From contig JAQGAU010000081.1 of assembly GCA_034698045.1 (NCBI GenBank), positions 1-43,466 of the forward strand: a stretch of 43,466 nucleotides of DNA, given 5' to 3'. Made by a program: the position numbers and the translations under genes. Every line of letters starts with the position of its first letter. Within the stretch, counting starts at the first letter, position 1. The DNA comes from Paramacrobiotus richtersi. Lineage: Eukaryota > Tardigrada > Eutardigrada > Parachela > Macrobiotidae. The notes under the pieces were generated by a model. That model did not search any database. It had not been told where the DNA came from and worked only from the letters and a program-made list of their open reading frames with translations. Of this stretch, positions 1 through 11,428 are shown piece after piece.

Positions 1-716
1 GAACTATTTTTAAACCTACAGATACCGCAAAAAAACTATCTATTGTGGGCTCACTGTCGTCTGCTAGCTCTGGCCTTGAAGCTGCAGATCGCGGTTCAGG
101 AATGCCTTGGCGTCATTCTGCACAAGTTTAACTGTTTAACCAAAGAAGCCCCGGTTGTGTAGGACTTATGAAGCTATTAAGAGCGCGAAGCTACGTGTAT
201 AAGGTTGTTCGGATAATCTACAAATGCGCGTAGATGCTGGTGCCCGCCTGCTTTGACTAGTAGACCGTTTATTCCCGAATTACAAGGTAGCTTTGTTATT
301 ACGCACCCGACGAGAGAATCAATAACAGGAAGGCCAATCCAGCAATAAAGTTCAGAAGACTATAGCACAATGGTAAGCGGTGGGTATTGGAGTGCAGTTC
401 CAAAGCGGCGGTCCGCATACATGATGGAAATGTTCGGTGGAAAATCATCTCCATTAAGCGTTTCTCTCAAATTCGAAATTAGACAACACCGTTAAACAAA
501 AATTAATTTTAAACTGCTAAACAAAAGTTTAGACACCGCATCGTCATTAAACACCCATCTTAAACAATTAGTGGTCTTTACCAGCAAAACGTAATGTAGA
601 TATCGGTTGATTCCCTAGTAACGGAGCAGAAAACACAATTGTACAGAAATCGAACTCAACAACTGTCCGTTTCGAGGTTTGTTCACTACGTGCACTAAGC
701 TACCAACAATACATAA
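1..716. other. Intergenic, no gene seen
   Basis: No open frame or splice pattern I could support. The stretch from about 480 to 600 is A/T-rich with repeated AAAC/TAAAC words and may be old repeat sequence. Confidence 0.4.
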
Positions 717-1004
717 ATGAACACGAAACAATACTCCTTCCTTTGTATCAGCATCGGCATACTGGCCACCACGGTCCAGGCGACACGGTACGCATGGCAT
801 CGCCAGCAAGCTTCTCCATTTGCGCGTCAATTCAATTCCGAATCCAGTCAAAGATTCTTCGGCCATGATCTCCTCTACCAGCCGCTAATGAAGCGGGAAA
901 GTCCCTACACCTTTGAGAAGTCGGCGCCCCAGCGCAGAGATATTAAATCCTGGCTGCAGTACAAACAAAAGTTTGCGCGTTTTTTTGGAAAGGATGTGCC
1001 TTGA
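717..1004 (+). CDS. Small secreted or membrane-anchored protein, unknown
   Basis: A 95-aa single-exon frame with a clear N-terminal hydrophobic segment (FLCISIGILATTVQA), usable as a signal peptide or single membrane anchor. The rest is polar and basic, with possible dibasic processing sites (MKR, QRR) and a C-terminal FARFFGK, which contains a Gly-Lys of the kind used for peptide amidation. That would suit a neuropeptide-type precursor, but the layout is not typical because the GK is followed by DVP and not by another basic residue. I recognise no family. It lies about 460 bp upstream of a Ly6-type gene on the same strand. It could be a real small gene or a chance frame. Confidence 0.35.
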   Translation: MNTKQYSFLCISIGILATTVQATRYAWHRQQASPFARQFNSESSQRFFGHDLLYQPLMKRESPYTFEKSAPQRRDIKSWLQYKQKFARFFGKDVP

Positions 1005-1463
1005 ATGCAAGTATCCCGTGTAGGGAAAAGTTTACGGATAGAAGTGCACCTCCAACGTGGAACGGAGAAGCTCGTTGTCTGCAGAGACGTTTGCTGTTAT
1101 TGTGCTAGACATTCCTTTGACCATGTAGTCCGACTGTTAATGTGATTTTTGTCTACTAAAAAAGCCCAAGAGCTCATCAAGTGGTGGCTCAAGTGTCTGT
1201 ATCAGTTACGGGAAAAGGGCTCTGTAGAACGAGTCTCATCTCTGCTACAAAACACGTTGTTCACACCTGATTCTGAGAAATTTCCGACACTGTGCAAGTC
1301 TTCATTCATTTCTGATATTCATTCCCTTAGCCTTCTAAACCACAGTTTATACCGTCGCTGGCAACATAATCACTGTCAAGGGCACTTTGATGAACTTTGC
1401 TTTGTATCTTACAACTTTTTACTCGGTTTATTCGATGACATTACACATAACACCATACTAATA

Positions 1464-2957
1464 ATGATCTATTGTTTACTTCTTTTCTTGTCTGGGAATG
1501 CATATTACCAACTTCCCGGTACGAATTCACGAATCTAATGCAAGTATACATATGGATTATTACAACCGGCACTGTACTAAATTTATACCTTCAAGGTAAC
1601 CTACTGCGTTAATCGAAGCGCTTGCACATACCAGTACGACAGTTTCAGCTGATTAGACGTCTGGGCTATCCAGTGCTACTCATGCCTGGCCAACCAGCAG
1701 CCCCATAAATGCCTGGATCCCACCAAGTTTGGCAGTGTCACCGACTGCCCCGATGGACCAGCCTGTTTTATGACGGCTTCATTTCAGAAGGGAGCTGCGA
1801 GTACGTCGCTTAAAATGTTCAAGAACTGTCGCGTAATAGCATAAAAGAACGATTTAACAATTTGCACGAAACGTTCAACGCTGCAGTGTAATATTAACTG
1901 CTCACTACTGGACACGTATTAAATCGGTAGAAAATTCGTTACGTATATAATCACGAAAAGACTCCCGTTAATTTTGTCCACCTGCACATTTCTTTCTAAC
2001 TGAACTTCCTCACACTTCAGACGGATCCGCGTGAAGGTCACTCCATCCGGAAACTTTTGCAGGAACCCAGTAGAAAGCCGGTTTGCATTTTCCATCCCCT
2101 AAGCAAACAGTTACTGTACTGTATATCTGCGACACGCATCAGAACGCCAACTTTCAGAAGAACACATTCACCGGGTTTTATCAGTTACTATACGGTGTAA
2201 ACCGCCTGTCTAACGGGTTTCAACCAAAGATCGGGTGAAGTGTCTTTTGGAAAAGTTTCGAGTGCGTGGAAACTTAGAAACAGAATATTATTCATAGAAG
2301 TATGGACAAAGTTAAATCCTGGACGGTGTTTTTGCCGTTTGGACCGCTAGACTGGTCCCACTCACAGACGTTGATAATGCTGCATGTATTTACGAATAGG
2401 CGCGAAAATGGAAAGAAGATCATGCAGTCTGTGTAATTTCACGGGTTTGCACTTGTTAAAACTATTACGTTTTGTACGTGAGGGACGTACGATGACCTTT
2501 AACTTTCGTCATTGCGCAGATGCATAATAAGCGCTTCTTTACTAACCTTGCAACTTTTACGCCCTAGACCCTTACGAGCAGTTCCGGGAATGCTTTCCTC
2601 CGCAAGACAAATCCGCACTGAAATGGAAGATTGCTGGCAAAAAGTGGGCCACGGCGCCACAGTCATATGATAGTTTACGGGCGTATGTCTGCTATACGGA
2701 TATGTGCAACACCGTCTACGATAAGGACGCTCCGGAAGAAGTTGCACCGACTTTGGGACCGACCGTGGCAACCGTCAGCTCGGTGGTCAGCGATCAAAAC
2801 ACGACGACCAAAGTCACGAAACGACCGTCGCTGAACTTCAATGACCTTTTCACGACTGGATCGACACGCCTGGTCTCCGATGCAAGTGTGGTAACCACGA
2901 CAAAAGACGAATTTAAGTGGCCACCGGGGCCGGATGTGGAGGGATCGAATATGCCAG
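1464..2957 (+). CDS. Ly6/uPAR-like three-finger protein (3' end not resolved)
   Basis: Exons read 1464-1518, 1657-1800 and 2568-2957 with matching phases (all breaks in phase 1). Exon 1 gives a short hydrophobic leader (MIYCLLLFLSGN). Exon 2 carries the first finger (AIQCYSC, then CLDP, DCPDGPACF). Exon 3 carries EQFRECF and the terminal CYTDMCN, the family signature just before the last cysteine. A Ser/Thr-rich stalk follows (about 2740-2930) and a GTAAGT donor ends the exon. Ly6/quiver-type proteins are secreted or GPI-anchored and modulate receptors or channels. I could not place the last exon, so anchorage is unknown. The large intron (1801-2567) holds nothing I recognise. The gene converges on the minus-strand tetraspan gene. 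Confidence 0.7.
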
Positions 2958-3276
2958 GTAAGTGCAATTTTCACAGGGAAGATTAACGTGTGCAGGATTA
3001 CTAACATATTACTGTATACTAACTTATCGGTAAAATCCTTCAGTAGATATCTGTATTTAGTAAATTCTATGAACTGTTTTACCTTCCTAGAAGTAGGAAC
3101 AAAGATGTGAGTAATGGTATCTACTGGAAAAAACTAATAATAATATTGTAAAATCGGTTGTTCGTGCAGCCACAAAAATGAGAATGTTTATTGCTTCTAG
3201 GACACAAGCGCGCAGATAATGGGGTCCGGAACAGTAAACATGCTGCGAGCTTGATCTTTCATATTCTACTCTTACT

Positions 3277-5214
3277 TTATACTGTGTACATGTATCTGTA
3301 GTTCGTTGCCCCAGCGGCACTTTGAATGATTCCATGTCTCGCATTATACGTCTGTCTGTCTTTATTTCCATCGACCGATCTAGTTCGTTCAAAAATATTC
3401 TGACTGTTCACAGCAACCAACGGCAAACCATTTGCAGAAAGCATACTAACCGACAAATTATCATTTGAAGTGTATTCCGGAGGTAGCTCTCCAGACTCAA
3501 CATGCACAACATTCACCGCACCCGAAATGTAATAGATCGGTGGATCATTCGGTATCCTTTCTTCTTCGCTTTGCCGCCTTTCCGCATGCCAGTAACTGGG
3601 TGGTGGCGGGGGATCCAGATGGGGATATGTATAGGATAAGACCTCACATGTTTCAGACATTCTCGAAGGAATACGCGGTAATCCTCTGCGACACAGCCCA
3701 TCCAAGAACTGCGACAGCGGCCGTCTCTGGAATGTCTCACTCAAATCGCACGCGAGATTCTGTAATGCGGTCTCGGATAGGGGTGTCTCGGTTTCCAGGG
3801 GCATCACGGCTACGCATAGTTCTTGGATCAGACTGATCTTTTTGATGTAGACGTAGTGGATACGCATGGGAATCACCTACAGGGAGTAAAAAATGTTATT
3901 CCTTGAGTGTAGAGGGTTTTCATTCAAGCAGAATGTGAGTGCACGATCACCGCGTTACTCATTTCTTGGTTCGCATATTATAAGTGGGATATGTTCGGTA
4001 TGCGATTACGGTGCAGCAACGTTAGAAGAGCACGCATACATACCTCTATACAACCATTAGGCGATTCTTCCCGTTTAAGTTATATGCACAGTAGAGACGT
4101 AAACGCTTTGGCCTACTTATTCTATAACCAGCTAAAATCGGGATATCTCAAAACTTGTTTAAGGTATAAAACTATCCTCACTTGCAGTTTTCTGTCTTGT
4201 GCGGTAGTTTTGTAGGTACTTATCGTTGTAATATGGATAACAACATAATAGTTTGATCTCAAACGGCGGCTTACCTCCACCACAGCAAAGGTCACACCCA
4301 TGCCGATACTGAACATTCCAGGAAGGAAATAAAACAGGTGCGAATGGACAAAGTCCCCGGGTGTTGGTACATGGGTGATTTCGATGAGACCCATTACGGC
4401 CGAGCAAACAAAGAGACAGATAATCACCGGGGAGATGGCAAAAGCCAGAACCAAGTATGGGCGAAGGCAGAGCAGGGAGGAGAGCAGATCCGTCAGACAG
4501 TCCGTGTGGGGTACGTTCTTGAAGTACAACCAGGAGAAGATCATGAACTGGGCAAAGGACGTTAGCAGCAAGGAGAAAATGGCGCCGTACGTTAAGGGAA
4601 GGTTTCCGCCTACAATTTGCTCCGTTATTTGTAGTAACTGTCGATCATTGCATATTAATTATATTTATCATTTAAACGCATACAGTATGTTATGCATTAT
4701 TTCAGCTCAAATTACAGCTCTTCCCGCTGGTAGACGGTTTGCCATCCTTATTCTGGACAAACAACAGCAATTCGGCAGATACTCTGCCAGCAGATGGGCT
4801 ATGTAGCATTGAATTTGTGACCTTTCGATTTGCATTTAGTTTTTCCGTAGTGCATGCCTTACGCAATCTGTATCTACGCAGTTATCTGTAAAGTGCAAAG
4901 CACGAAAATAAAACGCGAAAATAGCGCTTCATTTCTACAGTACTCGAGTCTGCTGCTTTTGGGTGATTTTCATAATAACAAATCACGGTTAGCTTTAACA
5001 TTACGTACTACGTAATAGCTTCTTACTGATTACCATGAGCAATTTTATAAAATTTGCATACATACATACCACCGAATATGCTGAGCATAAGCATACCGAT
5101 ACCACAGATCAAATGCAATATGGCCGAGTGCAGTGGAAACTTTTGCGCCTCGTTAAACAGCTGGCAGACTTCCTTAACAAATACGTTAGCCAGATGGGGA
5201 TCCTCAAACGGCAT
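3277..5214 (-). CDS. Four-TM membrane protein with three PPxY motifs
   Basis: Three exons, 5214-5070, 4609-4275 and 3876-3277, join in phase to 359 aa. Four hydrophobic segments are visible: SAILHLICGIGMLMLSIFGG across the first junction, then about residues 52-76, 95-120 and 135-158. The roughly 200-aa tail is cytosolic-looking and contains PPSY, PPIY and PPEY at about residues 252, 272 and 292, exactly 20 residues apart. PPxY peptides bind WW domains, for example of NEDD4-type ubiquitin ligases, so a trafficking adaptor or ligase substrate is plausible (inference). An in-frame TGA lies 18 nt before the chosen ATG, but an AG sits between them, so an upstream exon cannot be excluded. I do not recognise the family; LAPTM4 has four TM and PPxY but a different sequence. 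It follows CATSPERE on the same strand. Confidence 0.75.
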
Positions 5215-5467
5215 TCGGACGGAGCTTGGTCAGTAGGGCGCACAGTCGATGCAAACACAACTGGGCTTGGAGTAAGAATTTACAGGGGAAGCACATGATC
5301 GATCAGTTAATATGATATTTATGGACAATGATTTGTAGATGTAGTAAGCCAAGAACCACGCTCACAATACTGACATTCGTTCGCCATCTTAACACCGCTT
5401 ACAACATGGTAAAACTTTGGTTGCTTAGATTCAGTTCGCAGTTACAAAGAAACGATACAACATGGAG

Positions 5468-8400
5468 CTACTCTGTTTTCGACTTATGATCAACAAAAGC
5501 TTCTCTAAACTCGGGTTGAGGCTCAACAAACAACAAACTACTCTCGGTTTCCGGGAGTAAATGCCAGGCTTGGGGGACGGCTTCCTTGCCGAACATTTCG
5601 AATCCCACACGATTCTCGTTCCAGCTAACGGCGTAGATTGCGTATAGGATCCAGAAAAAGACGGCACAGCCGAAACAGCTCGCGATGAACATGTATACGG
5701 GAATCAGAGGGTCCGGGATGTCACCGTGACCTTCTGGTATCACCACGAAAGTTGCCTGCAAAAGGAAACTTGAAGTCACAAATCCGCGCAGTGTATGTCA
5801 GTCTCCATTGTTGTCTACAATGAACGGCAGAGCAGCAAAGTATAGAAAATGCTGAAAACGATTGTGGGGATACATACTCGGTTAAAACATAATGTAGCTG
5901 CGAACGTAACATAAGTTAACGATTAAGCTGTGCAATCAACACAATTGTTCTCTTATTACCGGCGAAAGAATCATTTTTGCGGGTACCTGTAGATCGCAAA
6001 AGCTGTAGTTGTTATCCAGGACCGTGGCAACGAATACATACACAGCCGTATGGTCGGATGGGAAGACAACCGCATTCGAGCTGGTACAGTTCAAAATCTC
6101 ATAGCTCCTCGTCTTAGCCGGGGCCACATCATCCTCCCCGGAAACATAACACGGCAGGTACGTCCTGGGTCCCCAAACCGTGTCCGGCGGTACATATAGA
6201 CTCTGGTTCCAGTTGGCCGCTGTCTGTGCCTGCCGCACACACCCGGCATCAATTTCATTCCCCGCGTAGGAAAAATCCGTTCGGCCGTTTGATTCCCTGA
6301 TGTGAAAGTCTACCGTAACGTTCTCCACGAAAACGTCAAAGTAGTATAACCCAAATTGCGGTTTATACGGATTCCCGTAGTATGGACAGTCGACTGGATG
6401 ATTGGGCGCATCGCTGTGATTCTTTGCACAGGGAGACTGTTGTGTCAATCGAATGGACAATCCGGTTGGGCATGTTGTTTGTACGAAGGACACCACTTGG
6501 GTTCGTTGGGTACAGGATGCTGCCAGAACCTTCGGACGAATCGCGATCGAACTCGAATCCTTGCTGACGAATCCTTTCACGGCCGATTTCAACCACGCGG
6601 ACCGAAACGCTCCGTTAGTAATACGCACCTCTTTTGTGACCTTTACCAGGCTTCCATCGGATTCTCTGTACGAGACGACACTGCTGCTTGGTCCGTAGCC
6701 GTTTTGACTTCCGTTACGAATAGTCACCTCGAGATCCTGTTTCTCCGCACTGGAGCCTGAGCTGTCGAACCACAGATGAGCTGTGATGCGGTATTCATCC
6801 AAACTATCCAGCTGGTACCATGGTTCCAGTCCGCTCACGGCGAATATCGTAAACGGACACTCCACGGTATAATCCGCGTTGAGCAGCTCAGTGTGAACAT
6901 CGAAGAACTGTTTTGTTACAGTTCCGTCCCCGAAGGTCACAAGTGCGGGGCGGAAGAATCTGTCCACCCAGAGGATGCTGTTCGGAAGGACGGGTTTCTT
7001 GAACTGCACAACATCGGTCGCAGATGCCGTTCCATAATAAATCTTGTTCGTTGCAGTTAGAAAATACACATCCCCAGTTTCTGCCAGCACCGCCATCTGA
7101 ACCGGATCCATGGGGACCGACGCGCCATTTACCGCAAATTCTTCCTGATTCCTTTCTGATACTTGCAGTACTGTTTTCGGAAAGGCCGCTATGACAGTTA
7201 AGTTTCCTCCAAGTAGCGGAAACAAGTGAGCCGGCCCGTTTGAAAAGGTCACCACCGGATCACTCATTTGGTACCAAGCTGATGACGACCCAAGGGAATT
7301 CTTCACAGAGTATAGTATGAATCCTTGAGAGTTTTTTACCAGCACTACAATATTCTGTTTTCCCGGAACAGGGTCAAACACCACGTCCACGATTTCGCTG
7401 GTCGATCGGTTAATAAAAGCGGGAACCGCAATTTGCTTGAGATCTGCAGGGAGTCCGACAAACACACTATCAGCGTTCCACGTGACAACTGTGTCTCGGG
7501 AATCGTCCTGTGATCCTGACACGCACCACGACGAACCTTTAATCCCAGTTAACAAAGTAGCATTGTACACGTTTTTTGCTGCTTCTCGGCTGGTTCGCGA
7601 CACCGCAAAGATTCCTTGATGTTCGACCAGTATTAAGACAGAAGATTTGGTCACTTCAATATCAATAACTTTCGCATTATCCATGCCACCTAACCGAACA
7701 GCAAACGGGCGGAGTGTGGCGAATTCGTCGTCAGTAACGTAAATTTTGTTGTTTGGAAGGAATACAATGGCCGTGTTGGTTTGGCAGACATCGTAACGAA
7801 CCGATGGCGACGAATACGGATGCGTCAGCCTTGTTGTTGAGGTGCTGTTGGGCAGTTTGAACTTCGGGCGGGAAAACGTCAGGGACGACTCGGAGACGCC
7901 GTAGCCCAGGAAATCGTAGCGGCCGCTCACCTTAACGGTAGTTTTCAACTGGTATGTCAGCTCTGATACGGGTAAACTTCCGCCTAAATGAAAGAGAAAT
8001 TGTAATCAATTTTCTTTGTGATGCGTATAAAAAACAGTTATATCGGGTAAGTTTTCCGGGTAAACAGTTGCTTCCGTGCACCTACAGAGACCGACACAAC
8101 ACGAAAAATTAGACGCGTAAAATTCTTCACGTTTCAGTAAAAATGCTGGTTAGGAATCCAAAACAAAAGTTACCTGATGACTTTAGGAAAGCAACATGAC
8201 GAAACAATGACATACCTGCCTACCTTCCCGGAAGACTCCATACCGATCATTCCCGTTCCTGGCACACTTGAATGTCCAAAACCCATTTATTTCATTATAC
8301 ACCCTGACCGATTGATTGCTGCAACTGAAATACACATCCCGCTGATCCGGGAAGTTGGTCTTCAGATACGGCGTCAACCCCATCTCCTGGAACGTCCGCG

Positions 8401-9055
8401 TTAACCGCACCGAACTCCCCGACGGTACCACCGCCGTTCCCGCCTGCTCTTCCGGAGACATGGCTCCTTCGGAAGTTATCCATGCCCGAATCGTCAGATT
8501 GTCCTGATCCCAGTCGAAATCTTTCCTAGCTGGTTTCCCAGTCACGGGCACGGCGTACCATCCATACAGTTCTTGACAGTATTTGAATTCGAGCCGGAGA
8601 ATATCATTGATGGATGTGGTGTTCCTTTTCGCTTGAAATGCGATGGTGAACACTTGGGGACGACTGCAGACGATGGTAGTGTCGAGGGACGGAACCGTGC
8701 AGGTTTTGCTTCCGTCGCATGTGCAGTAGTTTGGTGGGATGGTTTGCCAAGTGATGGAAGAGGAATCGATGTCGGAACGCAAGGTGTTGGATGCGGAATC
8801 TCCCATGTAAGAAATCTGTGCCTGTCAAAAGAACTATCAGGCTATACGCCTGATACTGTCGCAAAAAGTGGTCTACAGTTTTAAAGCTAGAAAAGCAATC
8901 GATCCCTGTTTCACTCAAAATGCGTATCTTACTGGAACGTTCATGCAGAATTTCAAGTCGTCGCCTCCAAGACTTCGGTATTGGATGTATCCAGTTGACG
9001 AATGGAAGAAACCGATCAAGGTTAAGATTACATAACGAACAGTTCCAGGAATCAT
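5468..9055 (-). CDS. CATSPERE: CatSper channel auxiliary subunit epsilon
   Basis: Four exons, 9055-8933, 8821-8224, 7983-5987 and 5755-5468, sum to 1002 codons with all phases matching. CATSPERE is an accessory subunit of the sperm-specific calcium channel CatSper, with a large ectodomain over the pore complex, needed for hyperactivated motility. Residues 1-22 are a signal peptide (MIPGTVRYVILTLIGFFHSS). The N-terminal domain is exon 2. A beta-propeller-like region follows, and the C-terminal ectodomain shows AGCVRQAQT, TVWGPRTYLPC and NNYSFCDLQ, which match epsilon better than delta (VWGPENY, NYSFCNL in the mammalian protein). One TM (VYMFIASCFGCAVFFWILYA) and a cytosolic tail of about 55 aa end the protein. 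Human epsilon is about 950 aa. The start codon lies about 400 bp from the divergent CCDC157 start. Confidence 0.9.
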
Positions 9056-9460
9056 GGTAGGCTGACTTTACAGCATTGATTAAAAAGAGCGGTAAGACCG
9101 ACTGACCGAACAACAACATTGGTTCGAATCATGGATGCAAAGAGCCAGAGACAAACTGGCGCATTCGGAACTTCCCCTGTACCTAAAAAATGACTACCCG
9201 TACGCGTATGGTACGGTTTTTAATGGCGTACGGTCTTTATTTTTTGGAAGCGTTTCTTAATCAAACTCATACATATTTTTAATCCCCTGTTGTGCAGTTT
9301 TTTTAGCGCTTTCTCCTTTCTTGTTAAATAGTAGCTGGTGTGTATATTTGATACGTCGCTAATCTGGGATATGTTGTCACGCAGTATATGAGTTGTTTTA
9401 AATCTGCACGGACGGACTCGTATAACGCACTCACACCTTCGGTGCGGCCGCAGTGGAAAG
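9056..9460. promoter_or_regulatory. Bidirectional promoter region, CATSPERE / CCDC157
   Basis: The only space between the start codons of the divergent genes CATSPERE and CCDC157 is 405 bp. Both are sperm-type genes, so shared control is likely (inference). No TATA box at a convincing place and no clear RFX X-box was seen. Confidence 0.45.
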
Positions 9461-10772
9461 ATGGACGATCTCAATTTCAACCGACAAATCCTAATCGACA
9501 ACCTGCGCATCGATGTGCTGACGCTAGACAAGGTTCTCCGACACTTGCTGTCCACATTCTCCAACACTCTACCTCCGGGAACGCTGCGCTCATGGAAGTA
9601 CCCAGGGAACTCGGTCCTCGATGTGGACATTGACACCCTGGTCAAATGTTTCGGACACTCGAAAGCCTCGCAAACCGACACCGAACGAGCTAGAAGCCAT
9701 GTTATTTTACTGGAACTGGCTATCGACAGGCTGTCGGCCATAATGGCTGTCGCGGTCTACTGTTTGCAGCAGTGCTGCTCGTTGTTATCACTGAAGAAAG
9801 AGAAGAAAACGATGGTTCGAACTAGTTCGTTGCCTGCTCTAGCGACCACTTATGTGGTAACATTTTTAGAAGTTTTGAAAGTCTGGGGAGTTGGAAGGGC
9901 AGAGAAGGCAACCGATGTTGCGGAAAGTCAGGCGGATGGCTCTTATGATCCCCATGAAGACTGTGCGAACTGCAAAGAACTTTTACGTGTTGTTGATTTT
10001 GTTCGGCAGTTCCTAACGGAGAACTTTGAACAGGAATTTGATGATCCTTTGCTGGAACCCGTTTCGTCCGATTTGTTCAAAAAGCTCGATCATTACATTA
10101 AGGACTTGATCGAGAAGCACCAAACCAGCTTGGAGAAAGTTGCAAATCAACAGGAGAAACTAAAAGAGTGTAAATCGGCGTTAAATGTTGAAGCAATCAA
10201 GAACGAAGAGCTGGAACGACAACTGGGGCATTTGGAAAAATCCATTATCGAGGGGAAGTGTGAAGTTCAGGAGATTGAAACTGAAATATTCGACAGTGGA
10301 AAGATCTTGGAAATTCTTCAAAACGAGGAAACGGACGAAACAAACAGAGCGGCCGATCTGCAGAACAAATTACAGTGCGTGACTTTGGAGTGTGCAGATC
10401 TACAGAAGAAGGCAAAGGATTTGGAGGGTGAAGTTGCCGCTCAGGAAAACAACCGCTCGTCTGAGAATGCGAGATGGGCGACTCTTGTACAAGAAAAGGA
10501 AAATGAATTACAAGACACAATGCAAAAGGTTGACGACTTGGAGAAGTTCTATGGTAATGGAGATTCCAGAATTAATAAACCGTTCATTGCCTAACAGTGC
10601 TTTAATACGTTTAGATCCACAGTGGCAGGACAAGCTGCAGCAAGCGCAACAGAATCTGGCCGAAATAACGAGCTTGGTGAAAAATGCGCAAGCAATGTAT
10701 GACAGGAATAAGGAGCGTATAAGGCAGCTCGAAGATGAGCTTTGCACAGGATGCACCGAATCCGTTGCTTAG
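9461..10772 (+). CDS. CCDC157: CCDC157-like coiled-coil protein
   Basis: Two exons, 9461-10553 and 10615-10772, join in phase to 416 aa. The N-terminal domain resembles mammalian CCDC157: LRSWKYPGN followed by LDVDIDTLV and HVILLELAIDRL correspond to the SWKFPD, DLDMVALL and HAVLLELVIDRL block of the human protein. From about residue 200 to the end it is a Glu/Lys-rich coiled coil. CCDC157 is linked to spermatogenesis and acrosome formation in mammals; molecular function is not settled. The human protein is longer, mainly in the coil. It is head-to-head with CATSPERE and only 93 bp upstream of the next + gene. Confidence 0.8.
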
Positions 10773-10865
10773 AGACTAGATCTGTATACAGTGAGACATA
10801 TGCTGCCTTGAAGATTGTTTATTCTGTTTTCGATCGACGAAGTTTAAAACCGTGAAACGTTCAAA

Positions 10866-11390
10866 ATGGACGCGCAAGACGACTATATGAAAAAGCAATC
10901 CAAAGATGACCATATTGCTCCGATTCCACTAATAATCGACGAGGAACGGATTACCGACGAGCCCATTCCGGCCGAGGCACCAGACTCCTCGGAAATCAAA
11001 TCTATCTTGAAACAGCCCAATGTGCGCCAGAACTCCGCCCAGCCACGGCGCATGTCAACGGTCCAAGACCAGACACGCTACAACGTCTTATCCGGCAAAA
11101 TCGACAACCTTGACGATCTGCTGCGACACATCGACGACGGACTCATCGACACGTCTATGGATACTCACAAGACGATCATCCAGGAATTGGCGCGTAAGGT
11201 TTCCGAAGACCCACCGCGGTACGCTATCAAGTCCGTGTACAATGAGTTTCTACCGTGTTTACAGAAGATCAACAAGCACTATCATAAGATCGCGGTCGGC
11301 ACGTCAGCGGAGCATCCGTATCTGAAGGACTGCGATGCGCGATTGGAATGGGCGAAGAAATATGTTGGAAAAATGGCCGATTTGATCTGA
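10866..11390 (+). CDS. Unknown 174-aa protein
   Basis: Single-exon frame of 174 aa. The first 75 residues are acidic/polar and probably disordered (IPLIIDEERITDEPIP). The second half looks folded and helical (LDDLLRHIDDGL, IIQELARKV, VYNEFLPCLQKINKHY). I recognise no family. There is no signal peptide or TM. It sits 93 bp after the CCDC157 stop with no AATAAA between, so the two could be co-transcribed (inference). Its TGA is only 11 bp from the TAA of the convergent CATSPERB. Codon use and an unbroken frame argue that it is real. Confidence 0.6.
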   Translation: MDAQDDYMKKQSKDDHIAPIPLIIDEERITDEPIPAEAPDSSEIKSILKQPNVRQNSAQPRRMSTVQDQTRYNVLSGKIDNLDDLLRHIDDGLIDTSMDTHKTIIQELARKVSEDPPRYAIKSVYNEFLPCLQKINKHYHKIAVGTSAEHPYLKDCDARLEWAKKYVGKMADLI

Positions 11391-11428
11391 GTTTGTTCTC
11401 TTTATTTTGATACGTGGTATATGAATAA
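11388..11428. terminator. Overlapping convergent 3' ends
   Basis: The + gene stops at 11388-11390 and CATSPERB (-) at 11404-11402. A minus-strand AATAAA (TTTATT on +) overlaps the CATSPERB stop at about 11400-11405, and a plus-strand AATAAA lies at about 11423-11428, inside CATSPERB. If both are used, the transcripts overlap tail to tail. Confidence 0.45.

Noticed and set aside
1149..1538. 129-codon open frame on +
   Set aside because: Lacks an ATG at its start and overlaps the likely first exon of the Ly6-type gene, which uses the ATG at 1464 in the same region and splices in phase.
6356..7060. Plus-strand open frames opposite CATSPERE exon 3
   Set aside because: Shadow frames of a long coding exon; low-complexity, no family resemblance.
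9110..9140. GGTTCGAATC resembling a tRNA B box
   Set aside because: No matching A box, no T-stem pairing and no cloverleaf around it.
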